Assembly (NCBI GenBank): GCA_964517265.1
Contig: CAZFBS010000001.1
Span: 186,001-250,000 of the forward strand
Reading direction: 5' to 3'
DNA from: REEP01 sp964517265
GTDB lineage: Bacteria > Pseudomonadota > Alphaproteobacteria > Rhodospirillales > Defluviicoccaceae
DNA: 64,000 nt
The stretch's first letter is position 1, and the number at the start of each line of letters is the position of its first letter. Positions 33,153 to 43,085 of the stretch are shown here, piece by piece. The translations under genes were made by a program, and so were the position numbers. The notes below the pieces were generated by a model that was given only the letters and a program-made list of their open reading frames with translations, did no database searches and was not told the origin of the DNA.

Positions 33153-33304
33153 TCAAGCCTCCCTTCCAATTGTCGTTCCTTCGGGCCGGCGGCGCCGACC
33201 CGGCCTCAGACACATAGGCCAATTGGCCTGAGAATTCAAAGCCGCCCGCGCCGATGACGGATGAAGAGAGTCCCTGGCAAGGGGTCCAGCAGGAAAGGGC
33301 GCTT

Positions 33305-35467
33305 CTAGCGCGGACCCGCGGCCCGCTCCAAAGCCGCGATGACGATCTCCGGCGTGAGCAGTTCCGGCAGAGCCTCACCGTCCGGCAGACCCGGTCCGTA
33401 GACCGCATCGAACGGAATACCATAGCGGCCAAAACGGGCAAGATAGCTGGAAATGGCCGGATTGGGCCGTGTCCAATCCCCCTGCATCGCGACCACCGTG
33501 CCGGCTGCAAGGTATCCCCGGACGTCGCTGCGGGACAGCACCAGCGTTTCATTGACCTTGCAGGTGATGCACCAGTCAGCCGTCACATTGACCAGAACGA
33601 CATGTCCGGAGGAGACCAGATCCGGAATGGCCTGTTCATCGAACGCTCGCCACTGCTCGGGAATGTCGGTGCCGGCGTCGAGCTGAGGACGCTGCGGAAT
33701 CAGGAACGACACCCCGGCGAGGATAAGCGCTGCTGCGGCAGCAGACCGCGCCGCCCACCGGCCTGAGAGACGAATGCCGAGGGCGATGGCTCCAGCTGCC
33801 GCGGCTGCCAGCGCGCCGGCCCCGAGCGCCCCGGCGACACCGATCTGGACGGTGAGCACAGAGACCAGCCACACGGCCGTCACCACGAGCGCAAAGCCGA
33901 GAACCCGCCGCAGCACGATCATCCACGGCCCCGGCCGCGGAAGGCGTGTCGCCAGTCGCGGGAATAGAGCGATCCCCAAATAGGGGGCGGCAAGGCCGAT
34001 CCCGACGGCAACGAAGACCGCGATGATCTCCAGCGTGCCCCGTGCGAGCGCAAAGCCGACGGCGGTGCCGAGAAACGGCGCCGAACACGGAGTTGCCAGC
34101 AATGTTGCCAGCGCTCCCGTCAGGAAATGGCCGCCGAGCCCGCCCACATGGCCGGCCCGCTCGCCGGCGTCAGCGATCACGCGCGGCAGGCGGACTTCGA
34201 ACAATCCAAACAGATTGGCGGCGAACACGCTGACAACCAGAATCATCGCGATCAGGAACCACGGCTGCTGAAACTGCATCCCCCATCCGACCACTGTTCC
34301 CATCGCTTTGAGACTTGCCAAAGCACCACCGAGGACGAGAAACGAGCAGAGAATGCCGGCAGCGGAAGCAAAAAAGCTCAACCGCACCCTCAACCGGTCA
34401 CCGCCGCCATGTCCGACGACACCGAGCAGCTTGATCGATAACACCGGCAGCACGCACGGCATCAGGTTCAAGATCAGCCCGCCAAGCAGCGCGAGGCCAA
34501 GGATCATGCCCCACGACAGCCCGCCGGCGGCCTCGCCCGGAGCACCATTCTCTGCTCCCGCGCCAGCCAGAAAATCCGCCCGATCTCCGGCCCGGCCCTC
34601 GGTTCCATTGCCAGCCTCGGCAACGATCAGGCGCTGCTCGACTGCCCCGCTGGTATCGACCAATGTCGCCGTGATCGGCGAGCCGGGCAGCGGGCTGCGC
34701 AGAAACTCCGTGCCGTGAACCGGCATTGTCAAAATCGCGTCCTCGCCGCTGGCGGCAACGCTCACGGCCGGCGCGCCAAACGTCACTGCTTCAGGGGCTT
34801 CAACGAATACATCGGGCGCGACGAACGGCACGTCGGAGCGGACGCGGATCGCCAGCATTGGCGGACTGTGATCCTCGGAGAGTTCCGCCGACACCACGGT
34901 GAGCCCCCCGCCCGGATCCGCGCGCGGCACCTGGCTGGCAAACCGGGCGATCAGGTGGGTAAACGCGCTCGGCCGTGGCGGACCGGCGGCCAAGTGAAGG
35001 ACAAGCTCGGCCTGTTGCGGGATGCAGACATCGTCGCAGATCAGGTATTCGACGGCCGCCTTCAGCGCCACGTCGTCTCCCGGCCGGGCCGGACGCACCG
35101 TAATCGGCAGCACAACATCCGCCGCATATCCGATCGTCTCCAGGCCCAGCACGGAAAACCGTTGCGGGGCCGGCCACGCGACCTCCGCCGCGGCGAGGTT
35201 CGCCGACCCCGTCCAGTCGATCTGCGCCGGGTAGCCGGCGTCTCCAGGCGAGCGCCAGTAGGTTTTCCAGCCCTCTGCCAGGCGGATCTGCAAGCCGAGG
35301 AGAACCTCTTCTGCATGCCCGGTGGTCTCACTGGCGGCGATCAGCCGGACCGCGCTGTGTTCGGTTTCAATCCACTCGGACGCACCGCTACCGGCTGCGA
35401 CCGGGCGAACCAGAACAACGGTGAGAACAACAAAGGCAATCGCGCAGAAACGGAGGTAGCACATCAT
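33305..35467 (-). CDS. DsbD-like thiol:disulfide interchange protein
   Basis: 720 residues from ATG at 35467, where GAGG precedes; an earlier frame start at 35545 adds a poor signal sequence. Order: signal peptide (about residues 5-25), a periplasmic domain with ICDDVCIPQQ (a Cys pair), an eight-helix DsbD/CcdA-like membrane domain with MPCVLPVLSIKLLG and TPCSAPFLG, and a C-terminal thioredoxin-like domain with WCITCKVNE. This is the ScsB/DsbD type that passes electrons from cytoplasmic thioredoxin to the periplasm. Confidence 0.92.
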   Translation of the reverse strand: MMCYLRFCAIAFVVLTVVLVRPVAAGSGASEWIETEHSAVRLIAASETTGHAEEVLLGLQIRLAEGWKTYWRSPGDAGYPAQIDWTGSANLAAAEVAWPAPQRFSVLGLETIGYAADVVLPITVRPARPGDDVALKAAVEYLICDDVCIPQQAELVLHLAAGPPRPSAFTHLIARFASQVPRADPGGGLTVVSAELSEDHSPPMLAIRVRSDVPFVAPDVFVEAPEAVTFGAPAVSVAASGEDAILTMPVHGTEFLRSPLPGSPITATLVDTSGAVEQRLIVAEAGNGTEGRAGDRADFLAGAGAENGAPGEAAGGLSWGMILGLALLGGLILNLMPCVLPVLSIKLLGVVGHGGGDRLRVRLSFFASAAGILCSFLVLGGALASLKAMGTVVGWGMQFQQPWFLIAMILVVSVFAANLFGLFEVRLPRVIADAGERAGHVGGLGGHFLTGALATLLATPCSAPFLGTAVGFALARGTLEIIAVFVAVGIGLAAPYLGIALFPRLATRLPRPGPWMIVLRRVLGFALVVTAVWLVSVLTVQIGVAGALGAGALAAAAAGAIALGIRLSGRWAARSAAAAALILAGVSFLIPQRPQLDAGTDIPEQWRAFDEQAIPDLVSSGHVVLVNVTADWCITCKVNETLVLSRSDVRGYLAAGTVVAMQGDWTRPNPAISSYLARFGRYGIPFDAVYGPGLPDGEALPELLTPEIVIAALERAAGPR

Positions 35468-35546
35468 TGCCTCAATGTAGCGTGAACAGCGGCTTCCTTC
35501 AAAGCGCTTGCCACCTATAACCTGTTGCGCCCGCAGCGCACCCACT

Positions 35547-37019
35547 CTACCGCCACAACGAAGGCATCAACAGGATCAGACAGGTCACAATCTCAAGGCG
35601 TCCGAGCAACATGCCGGCCGACAACAGCCACTTGGCGGCATCCGGCAGCGAGGCGAAGTTTCCGGCAGGTCCGATGGTGGAGCCGAGACCAGGCCCGACA
35701 TTGGCAAGCGCCGTGGCCGCGCCACTGATGGATGTCACAAAGTCGAGACCGAGGCAGCCGAGCGCCACCGACAGGAATACCGCCGAAGACAGGAACAGCA
35801 GCACAAACGTGGCAACGGAGACCATCACCTCTTCCGCAAGAGGCTGGCCCTTATAGCGTGTGATATAGACCGCATGGGGATGTACCAGTCGCCGGAACTG
35901 GACTTGAGCCGCGACGTACATCACCTGGAACCGGAAAATCTTGATTCCGCCCGACGTCGAGCCGGTGCATCCGCCCATGTAGGTGAGGAGAAAGAACGCC
36001 ATCACTGCCGGAGCGCCCCACGTCGTATAGTCTGTGGTCGCAAAACCCGTTGTCGTGACTACCGAGACGACATTGAACGCCACCAGCCGCAGCGCGATCA
36101 GGAAGTCATCTCCCCGGGAGAGGGTTAGCCAAGTGGATAGCACGCCGATGACGATGGCAAGGAACACCAGCAGCACTCGAACCTGGCTATCGAGAATGAA
36201 CCAGAAATTCCTTCGGGTGATGGCCTGGATGTAAAGGACGAAGGGCAGTCCGCCGGCCAGCATGAACAGGGTCGCGAACCAATGGATCGCGGGTTGCGGA
36301 AAGTGGCCAAGGGAGGAGTCAGAGGTGGAGTAGCCACCGGTCGAGACGGTGGCCATTGCGTGATTGACGGCCTCGAATGCCGTCATCCCGCACAACCAGT
36401 AGGCCAGAACGCACAACAGGGTCAGTAGCGCATACACCCGCCCGATCGCGGCGGCAATCTGTGCCGCTCCCGGCAGAACCTTCTCCGAACGGTCCGAAGA
36501 CTCGGTGCGAAACAGCTGCATGCCGCCGACCCGCAGGTACGGCAGGATTGCCACCGCCATGACGATGATGCCGATCCCGCCAATCCATTGCAGCAGGGAG
36601 CGCCACAGCAGGATGCCGGCGGGCATCGAATCGAGGCCCGTCAACACGGTCGAGCCGGTGGTGGTGAGACCGGAGACGGCCTCGAAGAAGGCGTCGGTGT
36701 AGGTGATATCAAGCTCGGAGAAGTAGAACGGCAGCGCCGTATAGGCCGAAGCGCCGAGCCATGCGGACGTGGTAAGCACGAAAGCCTGCTGAATGCTCAG
36801 CCCGATCCGCCCGCGATAGCTCGACAGAATCATCAGCACGCCGCAGACCAGGCCGCCAGCGCCGGACACGGCAAATGTCAGCCAGTCCCGGTTGTGCGTG
36901 GCGATGTCGGCGAGCGCGGGGACACCCATCATCGCACCAAGCACGGTGATGAAAATACCGACGATAAAAATGATCGGCTGAAATCCGAAGCTCATCCATC
37001 GCCACCGGGTGACCGCCAC
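35547..37019 (-). CDS. trkH: TrkH-type potassium uptake protein
   Basis: 490 residues from GTG 37019, or 482 from the ATG at 36995, which may be the real start. Four selectivity-filter-like loops are visible: SGLTTTGSTVLTG, ATVSTGGYST, VTTTGFATTDY and the last near LANVGPGLGSTIGPAG. These and about ten membrane helices define a TrkH/KtrB potassium channel subunit. A cytoplasmic TrkA partner is not in the window. Confidence 0.95.
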   Translation of the reverse strand: MAVTRWRWMSFGFQPIIFIVGIFITVLGAMMGVPALADIATHNRDWLTFAVSGAGGLVCGVLMILSSYRGRIGLSIQQAFVLTTSAWLGASAYTALPFYFSELDITYTDAFFEAVSGLTTTGSTVLTGLDSMPAGILLWRSLLQWIGGIGIIVMAVAILPYLRVGGMQLFRTESSDRSEKVLPGAAQIAAAIGRVYALLTLLCVLAYWLCGMTAFEAVNHAMATVSTGGYSTSDSSLGHFPQPAIHWFATLFMLAGGLPFVLYIQAITRRNFWFILDSQVRVLLVFLAIVIGVLSTWLTLSRGDDFLIALRLVAFNVVSVVTTTGFATTDYTTWGAPAVMAFFLLTYMGGCTGSTSGGIKIFRFQVMYVAAQVQFRRLVHPHAVYITRYKGQPLAEEVMVSVATFVLLFLSSAVFLSVALGCLGLDFVTSISGAATALANVGPGLGSTIGPAGNFASLPDAAKWLLSAGMLLGRLEIVTCLILLMPSLWR

Positions 37020-37158
37020 CGCACTGTAGCCGCAAACCGACCGGCGGCAAGTGCCGCGTTGAGGCGGATCTTTCCTCGTTGCGTAGCCTGTGGCACAATA
37101 AGGTTCGAAAAAGGGGACGGAGGATATAGGGGGGATGATACAGGCGAGACGCGTATAG

Positions 37159-37740
37159 ATGCCTCAGGTGGATCGTATTCATGATAAGTCCCTGACGGGC
37201 CAGTTGCTGGTCGCGATGCCGGCGATGGCGGATCCGAGGTTCACCAAATCCGTCATCTACATGTGCGCTCATAGCAGCGAAGGGGCGATGGGACTGGTCG
37301 TCAACCGCATGTTGGACGCTCTGACTTTTCCGGCGCTGCTGGAACAACTCGGCATCGACGTGCCGCGAGCCCTCGATCAGCCCATCCACGTGCTGTTTGG
37401 CGGCCCGGTGGAAACCGGCCGGGGCTTCGTTCTTCATTCGCCCGATTATCGCCGTGACGGCACTCTGGTCGTCGATGACGGCGTCGCGCTGACGGCGACG
37501 ATCGATATTCTGCGGGCGATCGCGTCCGGCAAGGGGCCGCGCCGACATCTGCTTGCCCTCGGCTATGCCGGCTGGGGACCGGGTCAGCTGGATTCGGAAT
37601 TTCGCGCCAACGGCTGGCTCAGCGTCGACGCCGACGAGGATCTGGTGTTCGGTGCGAACCTCGAGACCAAGTGGAGCCGGGCGATGGCGAAGATCGGAAT
37701 TGATCCTCGGATGCTCTCCGACACGGCCGGCCACGCCTGA
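37159..37740 (+). CDS. YqgE/AlgH (UPF0301) family protein
   Basis: 193 residues. MSLTG-like start GQLLVAMPAMADPRFTKSVIYMCAHS and EGAMGLVVNRML, GGPVETGRGFVLH and LGYAGWGPGQLDSE are family signatures. Function is not settled (AlgH has been linked to regulation). It begins 139 bp from the divergent trkH. Start is ATG at 37159. Confidence 0.95.
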   Translation: MPQVDRIHDKSLTGQLLVAMPAMADPRFTKSVIYMCAHSSEGAMGLVVNRMLDALTFPALLEQLGIDVPRALDQPIHVLFGGPVETGRGFVLHSPDYRRDGTLVVDDGVALTATIDILRAIASGKGPRRHLLALGYAGWGPGQLDSEFRANGWLSVDADEDLVFGANLETKWSRAMAKIGIDPRMLSDTAGHA

Positions 37741-37791
37741 CTCACCGGCTGTTCGACATGGCGACCGGAGATGAATTGAACGGATCGTCGC

Positions 37792-38427
37792 TCAGGTGCC
37801 CGTCAGCACGAAGAAAGGAAGGAGTGCCAGTGCGGCCATGATAGCCATGCCGAAGACGACGAACAGCCCGTCGCGCGTCAGGCAGCTCACGGCGAAGCAC
37901 AATACGGCAGTGCCGAGAATCGATGACGAGAACGGGATAATCTCCAGGACAGGCATCAAGAGACCCGCGATCAAACAAAGACTCTGCGGCACGATGCACC
38001 TACTCCGGCCGATCAACCGGTAAAGCCTGTCGTCCCGGCTGTGCCTGTCTAGGAAATCGGCCGCGCCGCGCATCCGTTTGAGCGCTCCGCGAAGCTTCGG
38101 TCCCGCGACCTGCCGCTTGACCACGAAGTTGGGCAGCGAGAGGTGGTCCCGATTCCACAGCATCTGCGCCGAAATCAGCGCGATGGTTATGCCGCACAGG
38201 GACGAGAACAGCGGAATGCCGCTCAGTGGCGATACCACCAGCAGCGCAGGGACCATGAGGGCGGGCACAAAGGAGGCGTTGCCGCCGGCCGCGATGAGAT
38301 CGCGCAGCGCGACCTGCTCGCGCCCCGCCAACGCCTCGAGCCGCGAGACAACGTCTCGGACAGAGCGTGGTTCGCAATCATCCTCGGCCCCCGGTTCGGT
38401 ATTCTGCCGATCAGCAGCAGTTTTCAT
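37792..38427 (-). CDS. ExoD family membrane protein
   Basis: 211 residues from the ATG at 38427. A polar N-terminus (first 60 residues) precedes hydrophobic segments; FVPALMVPALLVVSPLSGIPLFSSLCG is typical of ExoD, a protein linked to exopolysaccharide synthesis and alkaline sensitivity in rhizobia. Longer starts are open but encode arginine-rich sequence unlike the family. The C-terminal end is a membrane helix. Confidence 0.85.
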   Translation of the reverse strand: MKTAADRQNTEPGAEDDCEPRSVRDVVSRLEALAGREQVALRDLIAAGGNASFVPALMVPALLVVSPLSGIPLFSSLCGITIALISAQMLWNRDHLSLPNFVVKRQVAGPKLRGALKRMRGAADFLDRHSRDDRLYRLIGRSRCIVPQSLCLIAGLLMPVLEIIPFSSSILGTAVLCFAVSCLTRDGLFVVFGMAIMAALALLPFFVLTGT

Positions 38428-38858
38428 CACAAGCACTTTCGCGGCTCTCCGCCGATCCGACCCCGATGGATGAGCCCACCTCCTTCGGTCGGTTCGGCCG
38501 ACCGGCCGAATTTCCCAACTGAGCCATTCCATTCGAGGAACTCAAGTGTCGAAGCCAATCGCGTGGAACGGGAAACAACGTCAGTGCCGGAACCGTTCTG
38601 CCAGGTGCTCATCCGGCGGCCATTGACAAAAGCGACCTTCCTCAGGCGGTGGCCTCTCTCGGAGATCTCGCGCGTGTTTTCTCGCCAGCGTCCGGCTGTG
38701 CTCGCGCGAAGACGCAGTAGGGTGAGGCACGCCCTACGACGACCGCCATCGTCTCCTTTCTTTCTTGTCAGGACCGAGCCGCGCGAACGCCGTCCAGTCT
38801 CGGTCGGATCGAGGCGTCGGGGAGAGGGGTACACGTCGCCGGCCGATGGGCATCAATT
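38428..38858. other. 431-bp gap between exoD-like gene and secA
   Basis: Both neighbours are on the minus strand. Reading frames here are arginine- and serine-rich without ribosome binding sites. No hairpin with a T-run and no promoter of note was recognised; it must contain the promoter of the exoD-like gene. Confidence 0.4.
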
Positions 38859-41639
38859 TCAGGACAGCTTGCCGTGGCAGTGCTTGTATTTCTTGCCGGA
38901 GCCGCAGGGGCAGGGGGCGTTGCGCTGGACCTTGCCCCAGGTCGCCGGATCGTCGGCCCTGACTTCCTCGGCCGCTTGGCGCACGCGTATGGGAGCGGAG
39001 CCTTCAGACGCTCCCGCACCAGCGCCTGCTGCTGCGGCCAACGGATTGCTGGCGGGAGCGGCTCCGGCGAGTGCGCCGGCACCGGCGAATGCCGGATCGC
39101 GCCGCGTCTCGTGCATCGGCCGGTGGAGCCGTGCTTCTTCCTGGGCGAAGGCCACCTCCAATTCCTCGGCCTCGGGCAGCTTCAACTCGACATGACAGAG
39201 AATCAGCGTGACCCGTTCGCGAAAGCGCTCCAGCATGGTCTCGAACAAATCGAACGCCTCGCGCTTGTACTCGTTCAATGGATCGCGCTGCGCATAGGCC
39301 CTGAGGCCGATCCCCTGGCGGAGGTGATCGAGATTGAGCAGGTGCTCCTTCCAGACCTGGTCGAGGATCTGCAGAACCAGGCTCTTTTCCACCATACGCA
39401 TGGTCTCGGCACCATAATTGGCGGCCTTTTCCGCCATTCGCCGGTCGCCAGCCTCGATCAGGCGCTCGCGGATTTCCGCATCCGCAATCCCCTCTTCCTT
39501 GCCCCAGTCTTCCAACGGCAGATTGAGCCCGAGAATCCGCATCACGTCGGCATGCAGGCCGGAGACGTTCCATTGCTCCGGATAGGCCTTTTCCGGCATG
39601 TATCGGACGACCAGATCATCAATCACCTGGTGGCGCATCTGGGCGACGTCCTCGGCCACGTCCTCGGCGTCCATCAGCTCGCGGCGCTGCTCATAGATCA
39701 CCTTGCGCTGGTCGTTCATCACGTTGTCGAACTTGAGCAGGTTCTTGCGAATCTCGAAGTTCCGCGCCTCAACCTTCTGCTGCGCCTTCTCCAGCGCCCG
39801 GTTGACCCAGGGGTGGACAATCGCCTCGCCCTTTTCCAGGCCCAGCTTCTGCAGCATTCCGTCGATCCGCTCGGAGCCGAAGATCCGCATCAGATCGTCC
39901 TCGAGAGACAGAAAGAACTTCGATGCCCCGGGGTCGCCCTGGCGCCCCGCGCGGCCGCGCAACTGATTGTCGATCCGGCGGCTCTCGTGCCGCTCGGTGC
40001 CGACGATGAACAGCCCGCCGGCCTCGATCACCCGTGCCCGGTCCGCCTCGACCTCGGCTCGAATCCGCTGCTTGCCGTCTGCGTCGGTCGGATCGTTCAA
40101 TTCCTGCTGAATACGCATGTCGACATTGCCGCCGAGTTGGATGTCGGTGCCGCGACCCGCCATGTTGGTGGCGATGGTCACCGCGCCGGAGCTGCCGGCC
40201 TGGGCGACAATGCCGGCTTCCTGCTCGTGGTAGCGGGCGTTCAAAACCTTGTGCGGTATCTTTTTTTTCTTCAGCAGACCCGAGAGGTGTTCCGATTTCT
40301 CGATCGAGACGGTGCCCACCAGCACCGGCTGCCCACGCGAGCGGCAGTCCTCGATCAACTCGACGATCGCGGCGAATTTCTCGTCCGCCGTGCGGTAGAC
40401 CTCGTCGTGAAAATCCTGGCGAACGCAAGGGACGTTGGTCGGGATCTCGGAGACCTCGAGATTGTAGATTTCCTGGAACTCGCCAGCCTCGGTCATCGCA
40501 GTTCCGGTCATGCCGGCCAGCTTGGGATAGAGCCGGAAGTAGTTCTGGAACGTGATCGACGCGAGCGTCTGGTTTTCCTGCTGGATCTGCACGCCCTCCT
40601 TGGCTTCCAGTGCTTGGTGCAAGCCTTCGGAGTAGCGGCGGCCTTCCATCATCCGGCCGGTGAACTCGTCGATGATGATGACTTTGCCTTCCTTGACGAT
40701 GTAATCGGTGTCGCGACTGAATAGCTTGTGCGCTCGCAGCGCCTGATTGGCGTGGTGAACGAGAGAGACGTTGGCCAGATCGTACAGATCGCCCTGGGCC
40801 AGCACGCCCTCGGCGCGCATTAGCTCCTCGATCTTTCCCATCCCGGATTCGGTAAAGGAGACGGCGCGCGCCTTCTCGTCCTTCTCGTAGTCTTCTTCGC
40901 CGAGCAGGGGGATCAGACGGTTGATCCGGGTGTACAGCTCGGAGGAGTCCTCGGCCGGGCCGGAAATGATCAGCGGCGTGCGGGCCTCATCGACCAGGAT
41001 CGAGTCCACCTCGTCGACGATGGCGTAGTTGAACGGACGCTGGACCATTTCATCCAGCTGGAACTTCATGTTGTCGCGCAGATAGTCGAACCCGAATTCG
41101 TTGTTGGTGCCGTAGGTCACATCCGCCGCGTAGGCCCGCTGGCGCTGGCGGTCGTCGAGACCATGAAGGATGCAGCCCACCGAGAGTCCGAGAAACCGGT
41201 AAATCGTGCCCATCCACTCGGCGTCGCGGCGGGCGAGGTAGTCGTTGACGGTGACGACGTGGGCGCCGTTTCCGGTCAAGGCGTTGAGATAGATCGGCAG
41301 CGTCGCCACCAGGGTTTTGCCCTCGCCGGTTTTCATTTCGGCAATCATCCCGCGATGGAGGATCAATCCGCCCAGAAGCTGCACGTCGAAATGGCGCTGG
41401 CCGAGGGTCCGCTTGGCGGCTTCCCGCACCGTGGCAAAGGCATCGACAAGAATATCGTCGAGGTCTTCGCCATCGGCGAGGCGCTGCTTCAACCACGCCG
41501 TGCGGGCCTGCAGTTCGTCGTCGCTCAATGCTTCAAGCGCGGGCTCAAGTGCGTTGATGGCGGCAATCGTCTTGTTCTGTTTTTTCAGAAACCGATCATT
41601 AGCCGTGCCAAACATTTGCCGCGCGATACGTGCGAACAT
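38859..41639 (-). CDS. secA: preprotein translocase ATPase SecA
   Basis: 926 residues, the usual length. Walker A is in MKTGEGKT (residues 105-109 for GEGKT), the DEAD-like motif is in DEVDS, and GRAGRQGDPG is motif VI. The preprotein cross-linking and helical wing domains follow, then an Ala/Gly-rich linker and a C-terminal zinc finger CPCGSGKKYKHCHG that binds SecB and lipids. SecA drives export through SecYEG. The gene is alone, with 228 bp to the HtrA-like gene. Confidence 0.98.
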   Translation of the reverse strand: MFARIARQMFGTANDRFLKKQNKTIAAINALEPALEALSDDELQARTAWLKQRLADGEDLDDILVDAFATVREAAKRTLGQRHFDVQLLGGLILHRGMIAEMKTGEGKTLVATLPIYLNALTGNGAHVVTVNDYLARRDAEWMGTIYRFLGLSVGCILHGLDDRQRQRAYAADVTYGTNNEFGFDYLRDNMKFQLDEMVQRPFNYAIVDEVDSILVDEARTPLIISGPAEDSSELYTRINRLIPLLGEEDYEKDEKARAVSFTESGMGKIEELMRAEGVLAQGDLYDLANVSLVHHANQALRAHKLFSRDTDYIVKEGKVIIIDEFTGRMMEGRRYSEGLHQALEAKEGVQIQQENQTLASITFQNYFRLYPKLAGMTGTAMTEAGEFQEIYNLEVSEIPTNVPCVRQDFHDEVYRTADEKFAAIVELIEDCRSRGQPVLVGTVSIEKSEHLSGLLKKKKIPHKVLNARYHEQEAGIVAQAGSSGAVTIATNMAGRGTDIQLGGNVDMRIQQELNDPTDADGKQRIRAEVEADRARVIEAGGLFIVGTERHESRRIDNQLRGRAGRQGDPGASKFFLSLEDDLMRIFGSERIDGMLQKLGLEKGEAIVHPWVNRALEKAQQKVEARNFEIRKNLLKFDNVMNDQRKVIYEQRRELMDAEDVAEDVAQMRHQVIDDLVVRYMPEKAYPEQWNVSGLHADVMRILGLNLPLEDWGKEEGIADAEIRERLIEAGDRRMAEKAANYGAETMRMVEKSLVLQILDQVWKEHLLNLDHLRQGIGLRAYAQRDPLNEYKREAFDLFETMLERFRERVTLILCHVELKLPEAEELEVAFAQEEARLHRPMHETRRDPAFAGAGALAGAAPASNPLAAAAGAGAGASEGSAPIRVRQAAEEVRADDPATWGKVQRNAPCPCGSGKKYKHCHGKLS

Positions 41640-41867
41640 CCATAGTCCTCAAAGAAGTCGGCCAAAGTTTAAGAAGCGCGCGAGTTGCACCTAGCGCGCG
41701 TTGCAACCCGCCAAGAGTTAGATAGACCACGGCGCCCTGTCAATGCGATGCGGCGGCAGGACCCGATCTGCAAGCGGAGCGATCGTGAGCTGCGGGGATG
41801 ATCTCCGCGGCAGTGCCGCCAATTCCAGACCGTGCCTCAACCAGCCTCGATCCTTCGACAGTGGCGG

Positions 41868-42950
41868 TCAGGAAAGATCCATGATTTGAACCGGAACAGT
41901 GCGCGTGCGTCCACCACGAACGATGGTCAATTCCACGCTGTTGCCGATGCCGACCGCTTCCAGCGCCTCGGCCAGCTCCGAAATCGTGCGGACCGGCCGG
42001 CCGTCCACTTCGGTGATGATGTCGCCGGGAGAGCCGGTGCGCCGGTCGAAGCCACGAATGCCGGCCCGATCGGCGGTAGAACCGGGAACGACCTGCGCGA
42101 CCACCAAGCCATCAATGCCTGAGCGCGCGGCAACCTCTTCGCTGAGAAGAGCGACGCCGAGTCCCGGCCGCGGAACCTTTCCATCGCGCACCAGCTGGGG
42201 CACGATACGATTGACCGTGGCAACGGGAACCGCAAAGCCAACTCCCGCCCAGTATCCGGTTTCCGAGAGGATCGCCGTGTTTACGCCGATCAACCGCCCC
42301 GCCGAATCGAGCAGGGGTCCCCCCGAATTGCCCGGATTGATCGCCGCGTCGGTCTGGATCACGCCACGAATCTCGCGCCCGGCCGCACCCGGCAGGTGAC
42401 GGTCAAGCGCGCTGATCACGCCGGTGCTCAAGGACCGACTGAGGCCGAAGGGATTACCGATGGCGAACACCGCCTGCCCGACCTTCAGATCGTCGGAGCT
42501 TCCAATCGGCAGCGGCTTCAAGTTGGCCCGGGTCTGCCTCAGGCGCAAAACAGCGAGATCATATTCGGGCGCGGTGCCGACCACCACCGCCGGCACCGGC
42601 TCGCCAAGATCCAGTCGTACATTCACCACCCGGGCGTTGCTGACGACATGAAAGTTGGTCACGACGTGACCGGCGGCATCCCAGACAAAGCCGGAGCCGG
42701 CCCCGCCCCGACGGCCCCTGCCGAAGGCGCCTGCCATCTGTGACTCGGTAAAAATATATGCAACGCTTGGCGCCGCAGCTTCGAAGATCTGATTGGTCAG
42801 CGTCTCGAACTCGGCAAGCTCGCCCCGCGCGGTTACCGGGTAAGGCTCGTTCATGGTAAGCAGCGGCCCGCGCAGGAGGTCGTGGGCGATCCAAAGGCTC
42901 GCCAGCACGAGAAACCAGACAACCGCAATCCGGCCGAAGAGATTGTTCAT
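41868..42950 (-). CDS. HtrA/DegP-like periplasmic serine protease
   Basis: 360 residues. An N-terminal signal anchor (residues about 8-25) is followed by a trypsin-like domain with His101 (VVTNFHVV), Asp131 (YDLAVL) and Ser209 (NPGNSGGP), and one PDZ domain (about residues 265-350). One PDZ places it near DegS or short DegQ types. It would degrade misfolded envelope proteins. A glycine/arginine-rich loop RGRRGGAGSG lies before the active His. Confidence 0.94.
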   Translation of the reverse strand: MNNLFGRIAVVWFLVLASLWIAHDLLRGPLLTMNEPYPVTARGELAEFETLTNQIFEAAAPSVAYIFTESQMAGAFGRGRRGGAGSGFVWDAAGHVVTNFHVVSNARVVNVRLDLGEPVPAVVVGTAPEYDLAVLRLRQTRANLKPLPIGSSDDLKVGQAVFAIGNPFGLSRSLSTGVISALDRHLPGAAGREIRGVIQTDAAINPGNSGGPLLDSAGRLIGVNTAILSETGYWAGVGFAVPVATVNRIVPQLVRDGKVPRPGLGVALLSEEVAARSGIDGLVVAQVVPGSTADRAGIRGFDRRTGSPGDIITEVDGRPVRTISELAEALEAVGIGNSVELTIVRGGRTRTVPVQIMDLS

Positions 42951-43085
42951 GGGTTATCGGTGCCGGAAACCATGACTGCCCGGTTTGTCCCCTGCTTCCG
43001 TCCTGGCTCTAGATGGAGAGGTGGTGCCGTTGCCGTCAGCGAGCAAGATTGCCGCGATCGCCGTCCTGACGCCCGTCGGCGCCCT

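Noticed and set aside
38427..38834. 135-codon minus-strand ORF between exoD-like gene and secA
   Set aside because: Arg/Ser-rich sequence without RBS, signal peptide or recognisable motif; likely chance.
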